DNA of 64,000 nucleotides from contig CM020506.1 in NCBI GenBank assembly GCA_009823395.1, positions 2,717,501-2,781,500 of the forward strand, written 5' to 3'. Source of the DNA: Thamnaconus septentrionalis (lineage: Eukaryota > Chordata > Actinopteri > Tetraodontiformes > Monacanthidae). Below the pieces are notes generated by a model. The model saw only the letters and a list, made by a program, of their open reading frames with translations. It searched no databases and had not been told where the DNA came from. Every line of letters begins with the position of its first letter. The stretch's first letter is position 1. A program made the translations under genes and the position numbers. Positions 1 through 11,500 of this stretch are shown piece after piece.

Positions 1-1024
1 AGCCCCCACTTAAATCCTGTCGCCGCTCCCGTCGACTTTGTCGTGATGGGGAGGAAGTGAAATGGAAACGAATTTACATTTAAATAAGCCTGGAAGCGGA
101 ACAAAAAAAATTTGATCAGGGTCCGCGCTTCTCCCACTGCCTTAATCAAAGTTTTGATGTGATGACACCCCTAGTGAAATGTTGCCCGGCCACTATCTCC
201 GGAGAAGGCTGAGGTAATACATTATTAATGTGCTGTCCACACCGCAATTAAGCCCCAATTAAAAACCACAGGTTGTCTTCTGCCCATAATCTTGTCATAT
301 TAGCAGGCACTAAAACTTTTCAACCTCCTTGCCGCCTCTTGCCCACGCATGTGTCTTTAAAGGACACATTATTTCCTATCTAGAATGTGAACATTTCTTT
401 AACTTACCTGATTTTACATTTTTTATTTTTACACCTCAGACTCTAGCAGAGCAGCGTGCAATATCATTAATTATCCAAAAACAGCTCTCCAGAAAACATC
501 ATATTTGGCTCACTGTCCACAACCTGCTGCAAGAACATGACGCTTTACTGCAGTGCACAACAAACTCCTGGCTGTGGATATTTTTACAAACATGTGGGAG
601 GCGTCACTGATGTATCGTCACAAATGGCTAATTTTTAGAGCCAATCTGGAAAAAAGTTGTACTCACAGAAGATGTAAACCGTGGACTTTGCTCATTTCTG
701 GGGAGCTCTGGGGAACTGTTGGTTGAGGAAACATCAAACTAGGTGCTTAAATGAGAGCTGTCACTAGAGGGCACTCACATAGCACACAATGGAAGGATGA
801 CTTCTGCGGTCAGCTTTAAGGTGTAACGGAAATTGTTTGAAGCAGCAAAAACCGAGTGACTCAATTCAACAATGAAGAAAAGCAAGAAAAATACAAAAGC
901 CAAACATTCCCCTCATTGGTGCAATAATTCAGATTTATTTCAGGAGGTCTACTCCGCTGCTGCCTTACTTGGGAAATGCAATTTGGAAATATGATCAGAT
1001 TACTAACTAAATTTGTCCTATATT

Positions 1025-1513
1025 GGCTGGAATTAGGGTTAGGGTTATGGAATTGGGGTTAGGATTTTGGGGTTCCTAATGCGCTAGAAGCCCCGAATTT
1101 GCGTGGGGTGTGTCTTGGGGATCCCAATGAACCTGCAAGTGTCCCCATGTCTGTAGGACAAAGTTTACCTTTGACCCTCATAGACTTGCAGGGCTTTAGG
1201 GTTAGGGTTAAGGTTGAAATTAGGGTTAGGGTTAGGGTTACTGCTGAAATTAGGGTTAGAGTTTTGAGGTTCCTCATGCGCTAGAAGCCCCAAATTTGAC
1301 GTTGGTGCATCTTGGGCAATCCTGATGAACCTGCAAGTGTTCCCATGTCTCTAGGACAAAGTTGACCTTTGACCCCTTAGACTTGCATAGGTGACTTGCA
1401 ATGACATGCAGGTTCATCAGGATCCCTCAAGACGCACCAACGTCAAATTTGGGGCTTCTTGCACATGAGGAACCCCAAAACACTAACCCTAATTCCAGCC
1501 TTAACCCTAACGC
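1025..1513. repeat. Fold-back copy of the telomere-motif repeat
   Basis: Two direct, diverged copies of the unit seen at 35910-37208 (from about 1025 and 1254) are followed by an inverted copy (about 1409-1513). The left end GGCTGGAATTAGGG and the right end ...CCCTAATTCCAGCC are reverse complements. The arms can form a hairpin around a loop near 1380-1408. Several (TTAGGG)n blocks of 2-4 hexamers are inside. Confidence 0.75.
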
Positions 1514-3866
1514 CTAAAAAAAATTTTTGAGAAAGAACGGCTCTCATTTCTGCATGACCGACAGTGCAGCCCAGCAGCTGCTTCATAATCTCACTGTTTT
1601 ATTCATTGTCAAAGTCAGGCGCAAAGGGCAAGCAGGAAGGAATGGCAGGTTTAAGAAATAACATTTCATCTGAAATGGCCTGGATATAGAGCTGAAATTT
1701 CAGCTTTGTGCTGTTGCTGTCACAGTCAATGACTTCTGTTTGGAGAAATGCAGAGATTGACAGAGAATCACAGTCCATGTTATTGGTACGGCAAAAACAT
1801 TTGGAGCTCTCAGTTCCACAGATCTGATGTTCCCCAGTTGAAGTTGAAAAAAATAACAAATATAATTCTCACTGTTATTATCTTTTCAGTCTGCACATCT
1901 TTCCGTCTGTGCTGGTATTTTTCCCGTGTGCACCTTTTGTCTTTGCATCCTGATTTTTTATTTTCCCCTCTTCCCACATTCATTGGCCCGTGGAGAGGAG
2001 GATCAGTCAAACTCGTCCGTTCGCTTCTTATCAAGTCCAGCTCCGTATCAACGCTCCGTCTGTCTGTCTTCCTGCCCATCAGCAAAGCCTCTGGTGGACT
2101 GAAAGCAGATCAGTCCAGTACGTCCCCCCTCGTCTCTCGTCCAATCAGACTGTTCCTGTCTCGATGCTGTCGGTGTCTCTCTGTTTGTCTTTCTTTCTTT
2201 CTTTCTTTTTTCTTTCTCTCATTCGTCCTTTCTGTCTTTCCTCCCTGCTCTCTGTGTGTTCGTGCCTGCGCTTGCTCTCATCCCTCTTCGCGTGGTCCAC
2301 CCCGCCCCTCTGGCCCTGTGAGGTGAGAATCAGTCAAATCCAGCGGGGAGTGACCAGCATGTAAGCAGAGCGCAAGCATGTGTGGGAGTCATGGCCTTGG
2401 TTGGACGGTCGGTTGAGGTTAAGTGAGCCAAAAACCATTGGAGGGAAACCAGTCGCAGTCGACCCGCAGTCAGGGCTGCTTGGAATTTTGAAGAAATTAG
2501 GGTCGGCGGGCTGATTAAGGCAAAAAAAAAAAAAAAAGAAGAAGAAGAAGTAAGGCGATGTGTATTCATAGTGGTTTGACATTTTTTACATTTTGTCCAA
2601 ACATTGTATCATATTTTTTAAGTGATCCAGGAAACAGAGTTCTGCATTCAAAACTGTGATTGATGTGAATCATTCTGTATGCTGACATTTTTGCCTCGTT
2701 GACTAATTTTTGGTTGTTGTTATTATTGATTTAATTAATTACACACTCCACTAAAGGAGTGCTCCTTGTAGGAGGTAAACGCTCGTGTTTAACAGATAGC
2801 AGCACCCAAAGAGTCCACTAGAGGGCTCGATCACTGCTAGCAACAATAATGCTGTCATGTCCCGTTTTTGTGGTTTAAGATGAAAATTTAAGTAGACAAA
2901 GTAGAATAAACAGCTCTCACCTCCATTGTGTGATTTTCGTATTTGGGTCCTGCCTCTTATTTGGACTGCACAAATGTTGTTTTATATTACTGCGTGTTTA
3001 AATGACTGAAACTCACAACATTAGTGCAATTTTTGGATGCTTCAATAGAAAAAACTTCATAAAGAGGAACCTTGTAGTAATCAACAAATATGTAAAAGTA
3101 GTTTTTAACATTTGTATTATTTTTAAACACTGAGTTGATGAAAGGGGATTTCTTTTTTCTTCATGTGCAAAAGTTTTTATTTGTCCAGCTCAGCCTCTGA
3201 CATGCAGCACACCGTCAAATGAGATCTGAATGAAAGCTTTAGGTGCTTGCAGAAAAAGGTTGTTTTGTATTCCCACTTTTATACCTGCTCCTTCACACTT
3301 TCACTCGACATAAAGAAAGTCTTGATGCAGCTCCAGTGATGAAAAGCCTCCAGGAGACTATTCACAAGCTATCCTCTGCTAACTAAAAGCTGTAAGCCAC
3401 ACAGGAAACGTACATCCGGCTGTTGTATGCACTGAAAGCACACCTCAATGTGCTCCCTCAATAGTGAATGTCGGCTTCACTTCAGCCTAAATCTTACTGG
3501 AAAAACAAAGATGTTGTTTTTGAAAATGTCTCACCCTCATTGAACACGTAGACAACACGGCGAGTACACTGAATCTTTGGGAAATATTAAGGTTGTTATT
3601 AAACAAACAAACTACCCTTGTTTTTGTCTTCTACAGTCATCGTCGAAAAGTGACACAAATCATTTGTGATTTTTTTTTTTTTACCAACCTCTATTCAATT
3701 AAAGTAAATAATACCCTTTATTCAGGGTTCTGTAAGTAGAATTTAGTGCTGATGTGATTTAGTGCAAAATAAAATGATCAATCATGTGGTAGACTGTGTG
3801 AAAATAGCCCCTCACAATGGTCTTTAAATGTACTTTGTGCTACTTTAGGCCGGGGGGTAAACTAAA

Positions 3867-4090
3867 TTAAAGCTGCAAGCAGCGTTAGCGGGACTGAGCC
3901 TATGTGTCCCCCGCCCCGAGGCACAAAACGCTCCACGACATCACGCATGTTCATGGGGTCAAATTTGGGCGGAAAACGGCGGCGGAAGTATAATTAGAAT
4001 TTCAAACGGGTCTTCGCCCTGCGATGACCAGCCCTGCTCCAGAGCTGAACCTATCGCTGGGGCTCAGTCCCAAAAAAAAACTAGCTTTAA
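3867..4090. repeat. TTAA-flanked MITE (piggyBac- or Kolobok-like)
   Basis: TTAA at 3867-3870 and 4087-4090 flank an element that starts AGCTGCAAGCAGCG and ends ...CTAGCT. Subterminal GGGACTGAGCC and GGGGCTCAGTCCC are inverted. There is no coding capacity. The AGCTGCAAGCAGCG start is familiar from many percomorph genomes, but I cannot assign the family name. Confidence 0.6.
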
Positions 4091-5101
4091 GATATTTTAT
4101 CTTTTAAACTTCTAGAAATCCCCCCAACTCTGCTGCTTTTACTGCTGATTTAAACATCCAAAAAACTACAGCATAAAATATTTCAAGCCCACTGATCTCG
4201 GTCCTTAAGGATATCAATTTTCTAGTGCTGCCTTTTTTCCCTCGGCCTCTTTCAGCCTTTTAATGTTTGTTTAATTTTACATGAACTCTTGATTAGCCAT
4301 GTCTTTATTCTACGGATGCATGACAAAAATGATCAGATGCCAGTAGAGCTAACTGTTAAAATAACATACATGTCCATTGGTGGGGATCACAGGCCTTGTC
4401 AGACAAAGTCCCTGGAGACACGAGTGGAAAGGGGAAGTTTCTATTATGGGAAGTGGAATGGCTCTCAATATTAGTACTTTTTTCAAGTCACAACTCAGCA
4501 TCTATCTGATTTGGATGTGCAGTCACTGCAGCAGCATTTCAGTGAAAGAAATTGTGTTACGTGCTTATGCTTGCTTCAGACAAGGAGCATTTTTGACTGA
4601 CAGGGAGGACTGTCACAGTCAGGGCCTTCACTTCACTGTACGGTAAAACGTTTGTTTTTGTTTGTCAACCAGGATGCACAAGCAAAGAGTAAAAAAAAAA
4701 AAAAAGACTAGACCAGACGAGATGGGAAACTATTGGGGGTGGCACCTAGACCTAAATTATCGAAAACCTTCAAGGTGAGAAAATTGTAATATTTGTTCAA
4801 GTCTTGAAGCTATTACTTCAAACAAAAATATGAGGAATTCACAAACGAAACACTGACACATCTAAAGACATTTAGAAAGAGGTCAGAAAACACTTTTTTT
4901 TTTTTTGTCTTTATTATTTCTTGTTCAGCCTCCATTCACGGACTTTTGCTTTTTAACACAGAATAGCATTTATCAAACATTTAAGTCATACAAGCTGTTG
5001 TGCAATGCTGAACAGTGGGTTACAGAGGCATGCAAAGTTGAGGACGCTGTCTCTAGTTTCACTGCTAATGACGGACGCTAGTGATTACACCTCATGGTCT
5101 C

Positions 5102-5102
<1 letters not shown>

Positions 5103-5134
<32 letters not shown>

Positions 5135-5170
5135 CGTGTGTGTGTGTGTGTGTGCGTGTGTGTGTGTGTG
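5103..5170. repeat. (GT)n microsatellite with GC interruptions
   Basis: A dinucleotide run of about 34 units is interrupted by CGTGCG. It is intergenic. Confidence 0.9.
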
Positions 5171-5504
5171 CATCAGACAGTTTGAGAAACTCAAATGGAG
5201 AGACTGAGAGGGGAAAAAAGAGAAGTTTTTTGTTGAAAGAGAAAGAGCAGGCCTTCAAATGTGACGTAAGTACATAAATAAAATACAAAATACATAATAC
5301 TTGTGCAAAACCTTGTGCTCTATATTAAAGCAAACTAAATAAACACACTGATACTAATTTACTTCAATACTTTTAGAAATGGTTGACAAAAAAAAGACGG
5401 AAAACTGATGGATCAAATCTTTTCTATCTAAAATGAATGACAGAGTAACTATCCAGTTGCAGTGTTTTACTGCCACCTGTTGTTTAGATACGGTATAACT
5501 GCTT

Positions 5505-5767
5505 TTAAAGGGATAGTTCAACCTTTTGCCGTGTGGAATGTGCAGGTCACATTTTGTCCAGGCGAGTGTTTTGGCGTTTTTGGCTTTGTTTGTATTTGAT
5601 GAGTTTTTAAAGAGGGAGACGTGTACTGTTCACCACCATCTGGTTCGCTGAGCAGCTTGAGTCCCTGCCTCCCCCATCTCAGGACAACTGGCACTGATAA
5701 TAAAAGGGAATCCATTTACTGAATAAGTGAATGCCGAATTTGACAAAATGTTGAACTTTCCCTTTAA
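5505..5767. repeat. TTAA-flanked MITE with 14-24 bp inverted repeats
   Basis: TTAA flanks (5505-5508, 5764-5767) bound AGGGATAGTTCAAC... at the left and the near-perfect inverse ...GTTGAACTTTCCCT at the right. The TTAAAGGGATAGTTCA end is the well-known terminus of a high-copy fish MITE class. It abuts the znfx1 poly(A) signal at 5787. Confidence 0.75.
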
Positions 5768-5786
5768 GGAATACAACAAAAACATT

Positions 5787-5792
5787 TTTATT
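5787..5792 (-). terminator. znfx1 poly(A) signal AATAAA
   Basis: TTTATT on the plus strand gives AATAAA on the minus strand, about 300 bp past the znfx1 stop at 6093. It would make a short 3' UTR that ends at or inside the neighbouring MITE (5505-5767). Confidence 0.6.
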
Positions 5793-6092
5793 ACATTCGT
5801 TACAATGTTTTCTTTGTTTGATTTTTTTAAAAGCTCTACTCAAGATTTCTAAAAACATGCTTAAACATATACAAACTACAATGAGAGAAACTCAAATTAT
5901 CAGAATTGAAATGTGTAAGCAGTTTGTTGTTCATAATGCTCTATAGGTGTTTGGAAATTATTGCAGAAACAGTGCTATGCCTATCCCCCATTCTAAAAAA
6001 CGAAAAAAAAACATATGCCTACTTCCATTGACAATTAATGCAGATGTGGTAATACGGCTGACTTTTTGTTTTTCCATTGTTTCTGATTTTTT

Positions 6093-8543
6093 TCACATGT
6101 CAAAGTGACCGTAGTTGAGAAGGTTGTTGGCTTCAGACCAAGCCGGGTGCTGCGATCCATCCATCTCCGAGGCCACTTGGTTTCCACTTGCAAGCACGTG
6201 ACTGCCGCCGCCGATAGTGACGCTGCAGTCAGGGCAGCGTCGACTCTCCATGGCACCCCCGCACTCCGTTATGATGTAGACGTGGCCGTTGGGACATTTG
6301 TGCCAGTGGCCAGGCCGCATGTTCATCGCCGAGACAATCATCTTCCTCTCCTCCTCCGAGATCCCCAGGCCCGTGGTGGGTAGCTTGATGTCCAGCCTAT
6401 CCATTAGCTTTTTCGCCTTGTCTTCGTCCTCCTCTGTGAACTGGCCGATATTTCCTAAAACCTCTCTCAATTCCTGCACCTCACGCTGGACCTCTGCGCA
6501 TTTTCCTTTCTTCTCAGCCGCATCCCAGCGAGCGTCCAGTTCGGTCAGGAGCATTATTCTCTGGAGCTCTCTCTGCAAGTCATAGCCCTGCTGCTCAGCC
6601 AACCTCAGGTTAATGCGGCCCAGCCACGACACAAACTGCACAGCCGCTTTGAAGGCAGAGCTCTGACTGAAGGACCCATGTTTCTTTTGGATCTTCATTA
6701 ACTTTGCAACTCGTTTCATGAATCCCATCTTGTTTTCCAGGACCCTCAGTTCATTTGTTGTGAGATAAGCGCTTTCGAGTTCTTGAGCGATTCTAAGGTA
6801 TCCCCACTCCAGATCTTCTCCACCATCAACACAGTTTTCTTCCAGCTGCTTCTGAAGTTTCCTCCTGTGCTCCCCAACGTCTGCGTCGTTCCCATTCACC
6901 TTCCTCTTGACCATCTCGATCTCAGCCAGGCTCCTGTTGATGTGCGATCCGTAGCGTCGGTTCTTGCGAATGGGCGTACGACACCTCGGGCATTCTTTCA
7001 ATTTTATGGCCACCCCATCGTCTCCGTTCCCCGGATGGCTGTCGTCCATCCCCATGAACACGTCCATGGCTGCGTGCTCGATGACGTGTCCACAGTCTTC
7101 GAGCTGAATGAAGCGGGCATCCAAGTCTTCCTCGTTGCCGAAGAAGATCTCCGTGACTTCGTCGCGGTGGCACACGCGGCACTTTGTTGGACATTGATCG
7201 CCGCACAGGCCAATGCACGGGTGGCCGCACTGCAGCGTCTTGCCGCAGGGTTTGGTGCACGGAGGGCGATCGCACGGTTCGTGGCAAAGCTTGCCGCAGC
7301 TTTGGTGGGGGCAATGCCAGGCACACGGCTCGCTGCACGGACTGCAGGGCTGGCCACACTGCTTCATGCACTTGCTGTGGATGCAACGGTTCTCGCAGGG
7401 CCTCTTGCACGGCGGACACTCGCCGGTGCACGGCTCCGTGCACGTGTGGGAGCAAATCAGGGGGCGCTGACACTTGTGACTGCAAGGCAAATGAAAGCGT
7501 CCCTGATAACACGCGTGGCAGCTGCCAGGACAGGCATGGCCGCATTTCAGCACGTGCTTACAGGAGGCCCTACAAAAAGGCTCCTCTGCCTGCGTTTTGT
7601 AGAAGCAGGCGTCCTTCTGGGTGTGGCCACACTGCAGAGTTAGGTTGATCTTTACCCAGCACTTGTCGTTGCACGGGTAGCCACACTTGGCCTTGCAGCG
7701 GTGACCGCAGGGGAGCAGCTTCTCGCAGGGCTCGAGGCATTTGAACTTGCTCGGGTCCAGGTGACACGGGACCAGCTGCGTGTGCTGACACTGAGGGATC
7801 ACCTTCTTGACGAGCACGGGACATTTCTCTGGGCACTTTTCATGGCACACAAGCATGCACTTGTGTCCCTCGATGCACAAGATCCTCTCGCACTTCTTGG
7901 GACACTTGTATTTCTTGTGCTCGACGTCGTAGGGGTGGCAAACACTCGAGCAGACGTGGCCGCAGTCAAGGCGGAACTCACACGGCAGCGTGCAGCCCCC
8001 CTCAGGAGCCTGCTTGAAGTCTTCTGCACACGACGCCTGTATCTGACGGTTGGGGTGATTCTGACAGGACAGGGTCAGGGCATCGTCGATCTGGTCCTTC
8101 TCTCTCAGCTTGGACAAGATATTGCTCCACAGTTTGACTCGTCCCAGCATTTCACTGTTGCCAATGCAGTAGAGACCTTTCTTTGCGCGAGACAATGCTA
8201 CACAGACCCGGTTGGGAATGTTCAGAAAGCCAATTTTGCCCTCGATGTTGCTGCGGACCAGAGACAACAAGATGATGTCATTCTCCTCTCCCTGGTATTT
8301 GTCCACAACGTGAACTCTGACCCCTTGGAACTCTCTGGCTGGCATAAGATTGCGCAGACAGTGTAGCTGGGCTGTGTAGGTGGTGAGGATGGTAATTTGC
8401 TCCGGTTTGTATTCTTGAAGGAGAAGATAGCGGCAGAGGGCAACTACGAACAATGCTTCGTGTTCGTTCTGGTGGCTTTTTCCATCTTTGAATTCTTCTT
8501 CATGGTGGTTGTGCTCCAAAAAGAACAAACTGCTGGTGAGGCC
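6093..8543 (-). CDS. znfx1: znfx1 terminal coding exon (helicase C-terminal half, zinc fingers, RZ finger)
   Basis: This exon carries 816 codons plus stop, residues 1102-1917. It opens at an AG acceptor (plus 8544-8545) and reads GLTSSLFFLEHN, matching the point in the family after the ENHPSVL exon. It holds the last helicase motifs, the whole NFX1 zinc-finger array, a Cys/His block at about 1585-1625, a charged helical region and the RZ finger. High GC and the CGH/CxxC codon pattern make long antisense frames here; these are shadows. No break or frameshift is visible. Confidence 0.97.
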   Translation of the reverse strand, partial: GLTSSLFFLEHNHHEEEFKDGKSHQNEHEALFVVALCRYLLLQEYKPEQITILTTYTAQLHCLRNLMPAREFQGVRVHVVDKYQGEENDIILLSLVRSNIEGKIGFLNIPNRVCVALSRAKKGLYCIGNSEMLGRVKLWSNILSKLREKDQIDDALTLSCQNHPNRQIQASCAEDFKQAPEGGCTLPCEFRLDCGHVCSSVCHPYDVEHKKYKCPKKCERILCIEGHKCMLVCHEKCPEKCPVLVKKVIPQCQHTQLVPCHLDPSKFKCLEPCEKLLPCGHRCKAKCGYPCNDKCWVKINLTLQCGHTQKDACFYKTQAEEPFCRASCKHVLKCGHACPGSCHACYQGRFHLPCSHKCQRPLICSHTCTEPCTGECPPCKRPCENRCIHSKCMKQCGQPCSPCSEPCAWHCPHQSCGKLCHEPCDRPPCTKPCGKTLQCGHPCIGLCGDQCPTKCRVCHRDEVTEIFFGNEEDLDARFIQLEDCGHVIEHAAMDVFMGMDDSHPGNGDDGVAIKLKECPRCRTPIRKNRRYGSHINRSLAEIEMVKRKVNGNDADVGEHRRKLQKQLEENCVDGGEDLEWGYLRIAQELESAYLTTNELRVLENKMGFMKRVAKLMKIQKKHGSFSQSSAFKAAVQFVSWLGRINLRLAEQQGYDLQRELQRIMLLTELDARWDAAEKKGKCAEVQREVQELREVLGNIGQFTEEDEDKAKKLMDRLDIKLPTTGLGISEEERKMIVSAMNMRPGHWHKCPNGHVYIITECGGAMESRRCPDCSVTIGGGSHVLASGNQVASEMDGSQHPAWSEANNLLNYGHFDM

Positions 8544-11500
8544 CTGTAATACAAAATTACATGTAGCAATGGTTTTCATCAAATTACTTTTGACTTCACT
8601 CACTTTGATGTGAAAACACAAGCTCTTTCGACTTGTACTTTTGTGTGTTTAGGACAAAACGCTTCTTTTACTTGTTTTTTTTTTCTCAAGAAAAAAATAA
8701 TAACTAGAAAGTGGGTCGGGGGCAAGACACACCTTGATGTTTTCATAATCCAACACAGACGGATGGTTTTCCAGCTGCTCATAGATGTGTGGGGTCAGAA
8801 GACGTGCAATTTCTGGCCTCATACGATGCTGAGAAACAAATGGCATCACCAGGCTTAGTGCAACAGCAAGTAATGAGCAATAAACATAAAATCCAAGATT
8901 TCACCAAATATTGTAGAGAAATTGAATTGTAACCATTTTCACTATTGTTACTTCTATTTATTTGGAAACGCTGCAATGAGACGTTGAAATATGTAAACAA
9001 ATGCAGAGATACGCACCTGGTAGTTTAGCCTGACGTAGGGAAGACCCATTCGCACCAACCGCTCAAACATGGACATCTCCAGGTTGAAGTTCCTGGCCAG
9101 GTCGTAGACAGTGGCGCTGGGACGAAGCTAAGCCAAAAATCACATCGTTATAAAACGCTGATCAACAGTTTTGTTGCCGTTGTCATTCTGCACGACTTGA
9201 TGTTTGGCAAAATTTTTCATTTTTCACCAGGTGCTGCTTGAGTTCATTTGCTTGAGTCATAGTCTGTAGTTGATTCTATTATTTGCGTAAAACAGCCACA
9301 AGTCTTGAGGTGAAGACAAATTAACCAATTACTGCCATCATCGTGTACTGGGAGGGACAATAAAATTCAACACGAGCATTTATTACTCAGGCACAACACA
9401 TAGAAACGTATTCTTTTGCACACGCAGCACATGTCGTGCCAATGAGGTATGAAACAGCTCCTTCAAACTTCTGATAATAAGAAAACCTTAAATATAAACA
9501 TGCACAGTATTTGATTGTATTTGCAAGTGTGAAGAGCTGAGCTGCACAACTCACCTTCAAAATAGATATACAATATGAAATATATAATATAATAATGATA
9601 CAAAATAATATGAAAAGTAGAAAAATGAACGCATCTTCCTCTTAACCAATCAAAATGCCCCATCATGTTCCTCTTCCTACCTGCTACTTTACTTCTGCAA
9701 TTTATATAGAAACACTATTTTTCTGTTCCATCACTGTCGGACTTGCAATGCAGGCATGAGTCACATTTGATTGTCAAGTCAAATGTCAAACGTTTAGACA
9801 CAGAACAGCAGAGGGAAAGAGGGAGCTTAAAAGAGACTGAGACTGAACACTGATATCTGGAGATCTGTATCAATGGCTGGAACTGATTTCTTCCAGCTGG
9901 CAGACAGATGCATGTGTTCCCCCACAAGTCCTGACAAGATGTTGCAATAAGCAAGTGACGGACAGGTAATCACTCCTTACTCCTCCCTTCTCTATCGCTT
10001 GTCAAGCGTGGATTTATTTTGGTGTTTTTTTCGCTCCAAAAACATGAATGCAAAAAATGCAAGTCCCACATTGTCCTTAAAGGCGGTTTCTAACTAAACA
10101 TCCCACTAGACCGGCGCAGTTGAGTCTTCTCCCACCAGCCAAAAACCCTCTGGCTCTGTGCGGGACAGAAAGTAAACGATGGACAAGCAGCGTTGACGCA
10201 AGTGAGGCGGTAGCCAGTGTTTATTTATTTTCCTACTTTCATTTTTAGCCCTTTTAAAAAAAAAAAAAAAAAAAAGATTGAAATGCAGCACGGACTCAAC
10301 AATATTTGACCGCTGATGGGTGGCAGGCAATTGGAATTTAAGTGAGATGGAAAAAGACTTGCAGAAGTTGTAGCTGGAGGAGAGACGCTTATTTGCAAGG
10401 TTGACCCGGGGGTCTGGCGCTGACTGGGTGTCCCTTTGCCGCTGCACTTCGAGTCAGTTCTTAGTCGTCTTTTTGGGGGGTTTCGGTCAGTTGTAAACGC
10501 TTATGTTTGTATTAAATTGACTAGAAAATATGTGAGTGAATATTTAGTGAGAAAAAGCCAGTAAAAATTAAATCACTAATTGGTTTACTAATAATGAGCC
10601 ACTACACAAAGATTTGTGAAGAGGCAGCCATATTGTGCCACCATTGATGTTGCCACAAATCAGGCTGTAATCAATCTTTTTGTGTCACCGAGGTGCTTGC
10701 AAGCGGACATGGCCATAGGCAATGCTCGAGGCATAACGAAGGTATTACTACAGGTACTTGTTGTATCGCATTATCTTTTTTCTACCACTAGATGTCACTA
10801 AATCGCCAACTTTGGACTTTTGAAATTTCCAAACTGAAAGATAAGCAACCATTTTCACTTCAATGGGTGATTTTTTTTTTTTTTTTTTTTTATGGACTCA
10901 AATTTCACAATTTTTCAACAGTGCGCAAGTTGTTTTGCCAAGGCTGCCGTGGTGCAGGAGCCAGTGAGCAGTTGTGTGCGGTTTCCTCACCTGCTGATGG
11001 TCGCCGATGAGGATGAGGTGCTGGCATTCCTTGGTCAGCGAGGTGATGGTGTGAGCCTCGAGAACCTCTGCAGCCTCCTCTACAATCACCAAGTGGGGCT
11101 GCAGTTGCTGCAGGATTTTCCGGTATTTGGCTGCTCCTGTGGTCGTCATCCCAACGACCTGTTGGGCACAACATGTTCATTTTTTCGGATGCACGGATGT
11201 AGCAGACATTGAGGGATTCCCCGCACTCCTGACGAGACAGCACACAATGTGGTCTCATGCAGCCAAACTATTTTACCTTGACTTTCTGAAGCAGGAAAAG
11301 GGTCTCGCTGCTTTTAATTTCTGCCAATCGGTCCACGGCGTTCTGGTAGGCCTCCCGACCATCTTCGACGATGGTGGTAGCTTCCGCCCTGTGGCGGCCC
11401 ATCCACAAGCTGTAGACAGAGCGTAAATTAAGAAGAGCAGCTCGCTTTTGTCTCTGCAGTCTGTCTGCATTAAAAATATGAATGACTCATTTGTTGAAGG

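Larger units (their letters stand above)
1..5504. other. Intergenic DNA downstream of znfx1, no gene recognised
   Basis: I see no exon with splice sites and a recognisable protein on either strand. The stretch holds the fold-back telomere-like repeat (1025-1513), a (TTTC)n run near 2189-2216, an A15(GAA)n tract at 2521-2551, a TTAA MITE (3867-4090) and a mixed (GT)n run (5103-5170). Remaining sequence is AT-rich unique-looking DNA. Confidence 0.6.

Noticed and set aside
1748..2326. 192-aa frame upstream of the MITEs
   Set aside because: It runs through a (TTTC)n tract and has no recognisable domain or splice context.
6783..7643. Plus-strand open frame of 286 aa
   Set aside because: It is antisense to the zinc-finger array of znfx1. 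The CGH/CxxC codon pattern avoids stops on the other strand; no splice sites or protein family.
7701..8366. Plus-strand open frame of 221 aa
   Set aside because: Antisense shadow of the znfx1 terminal exon, with no independent evidence.
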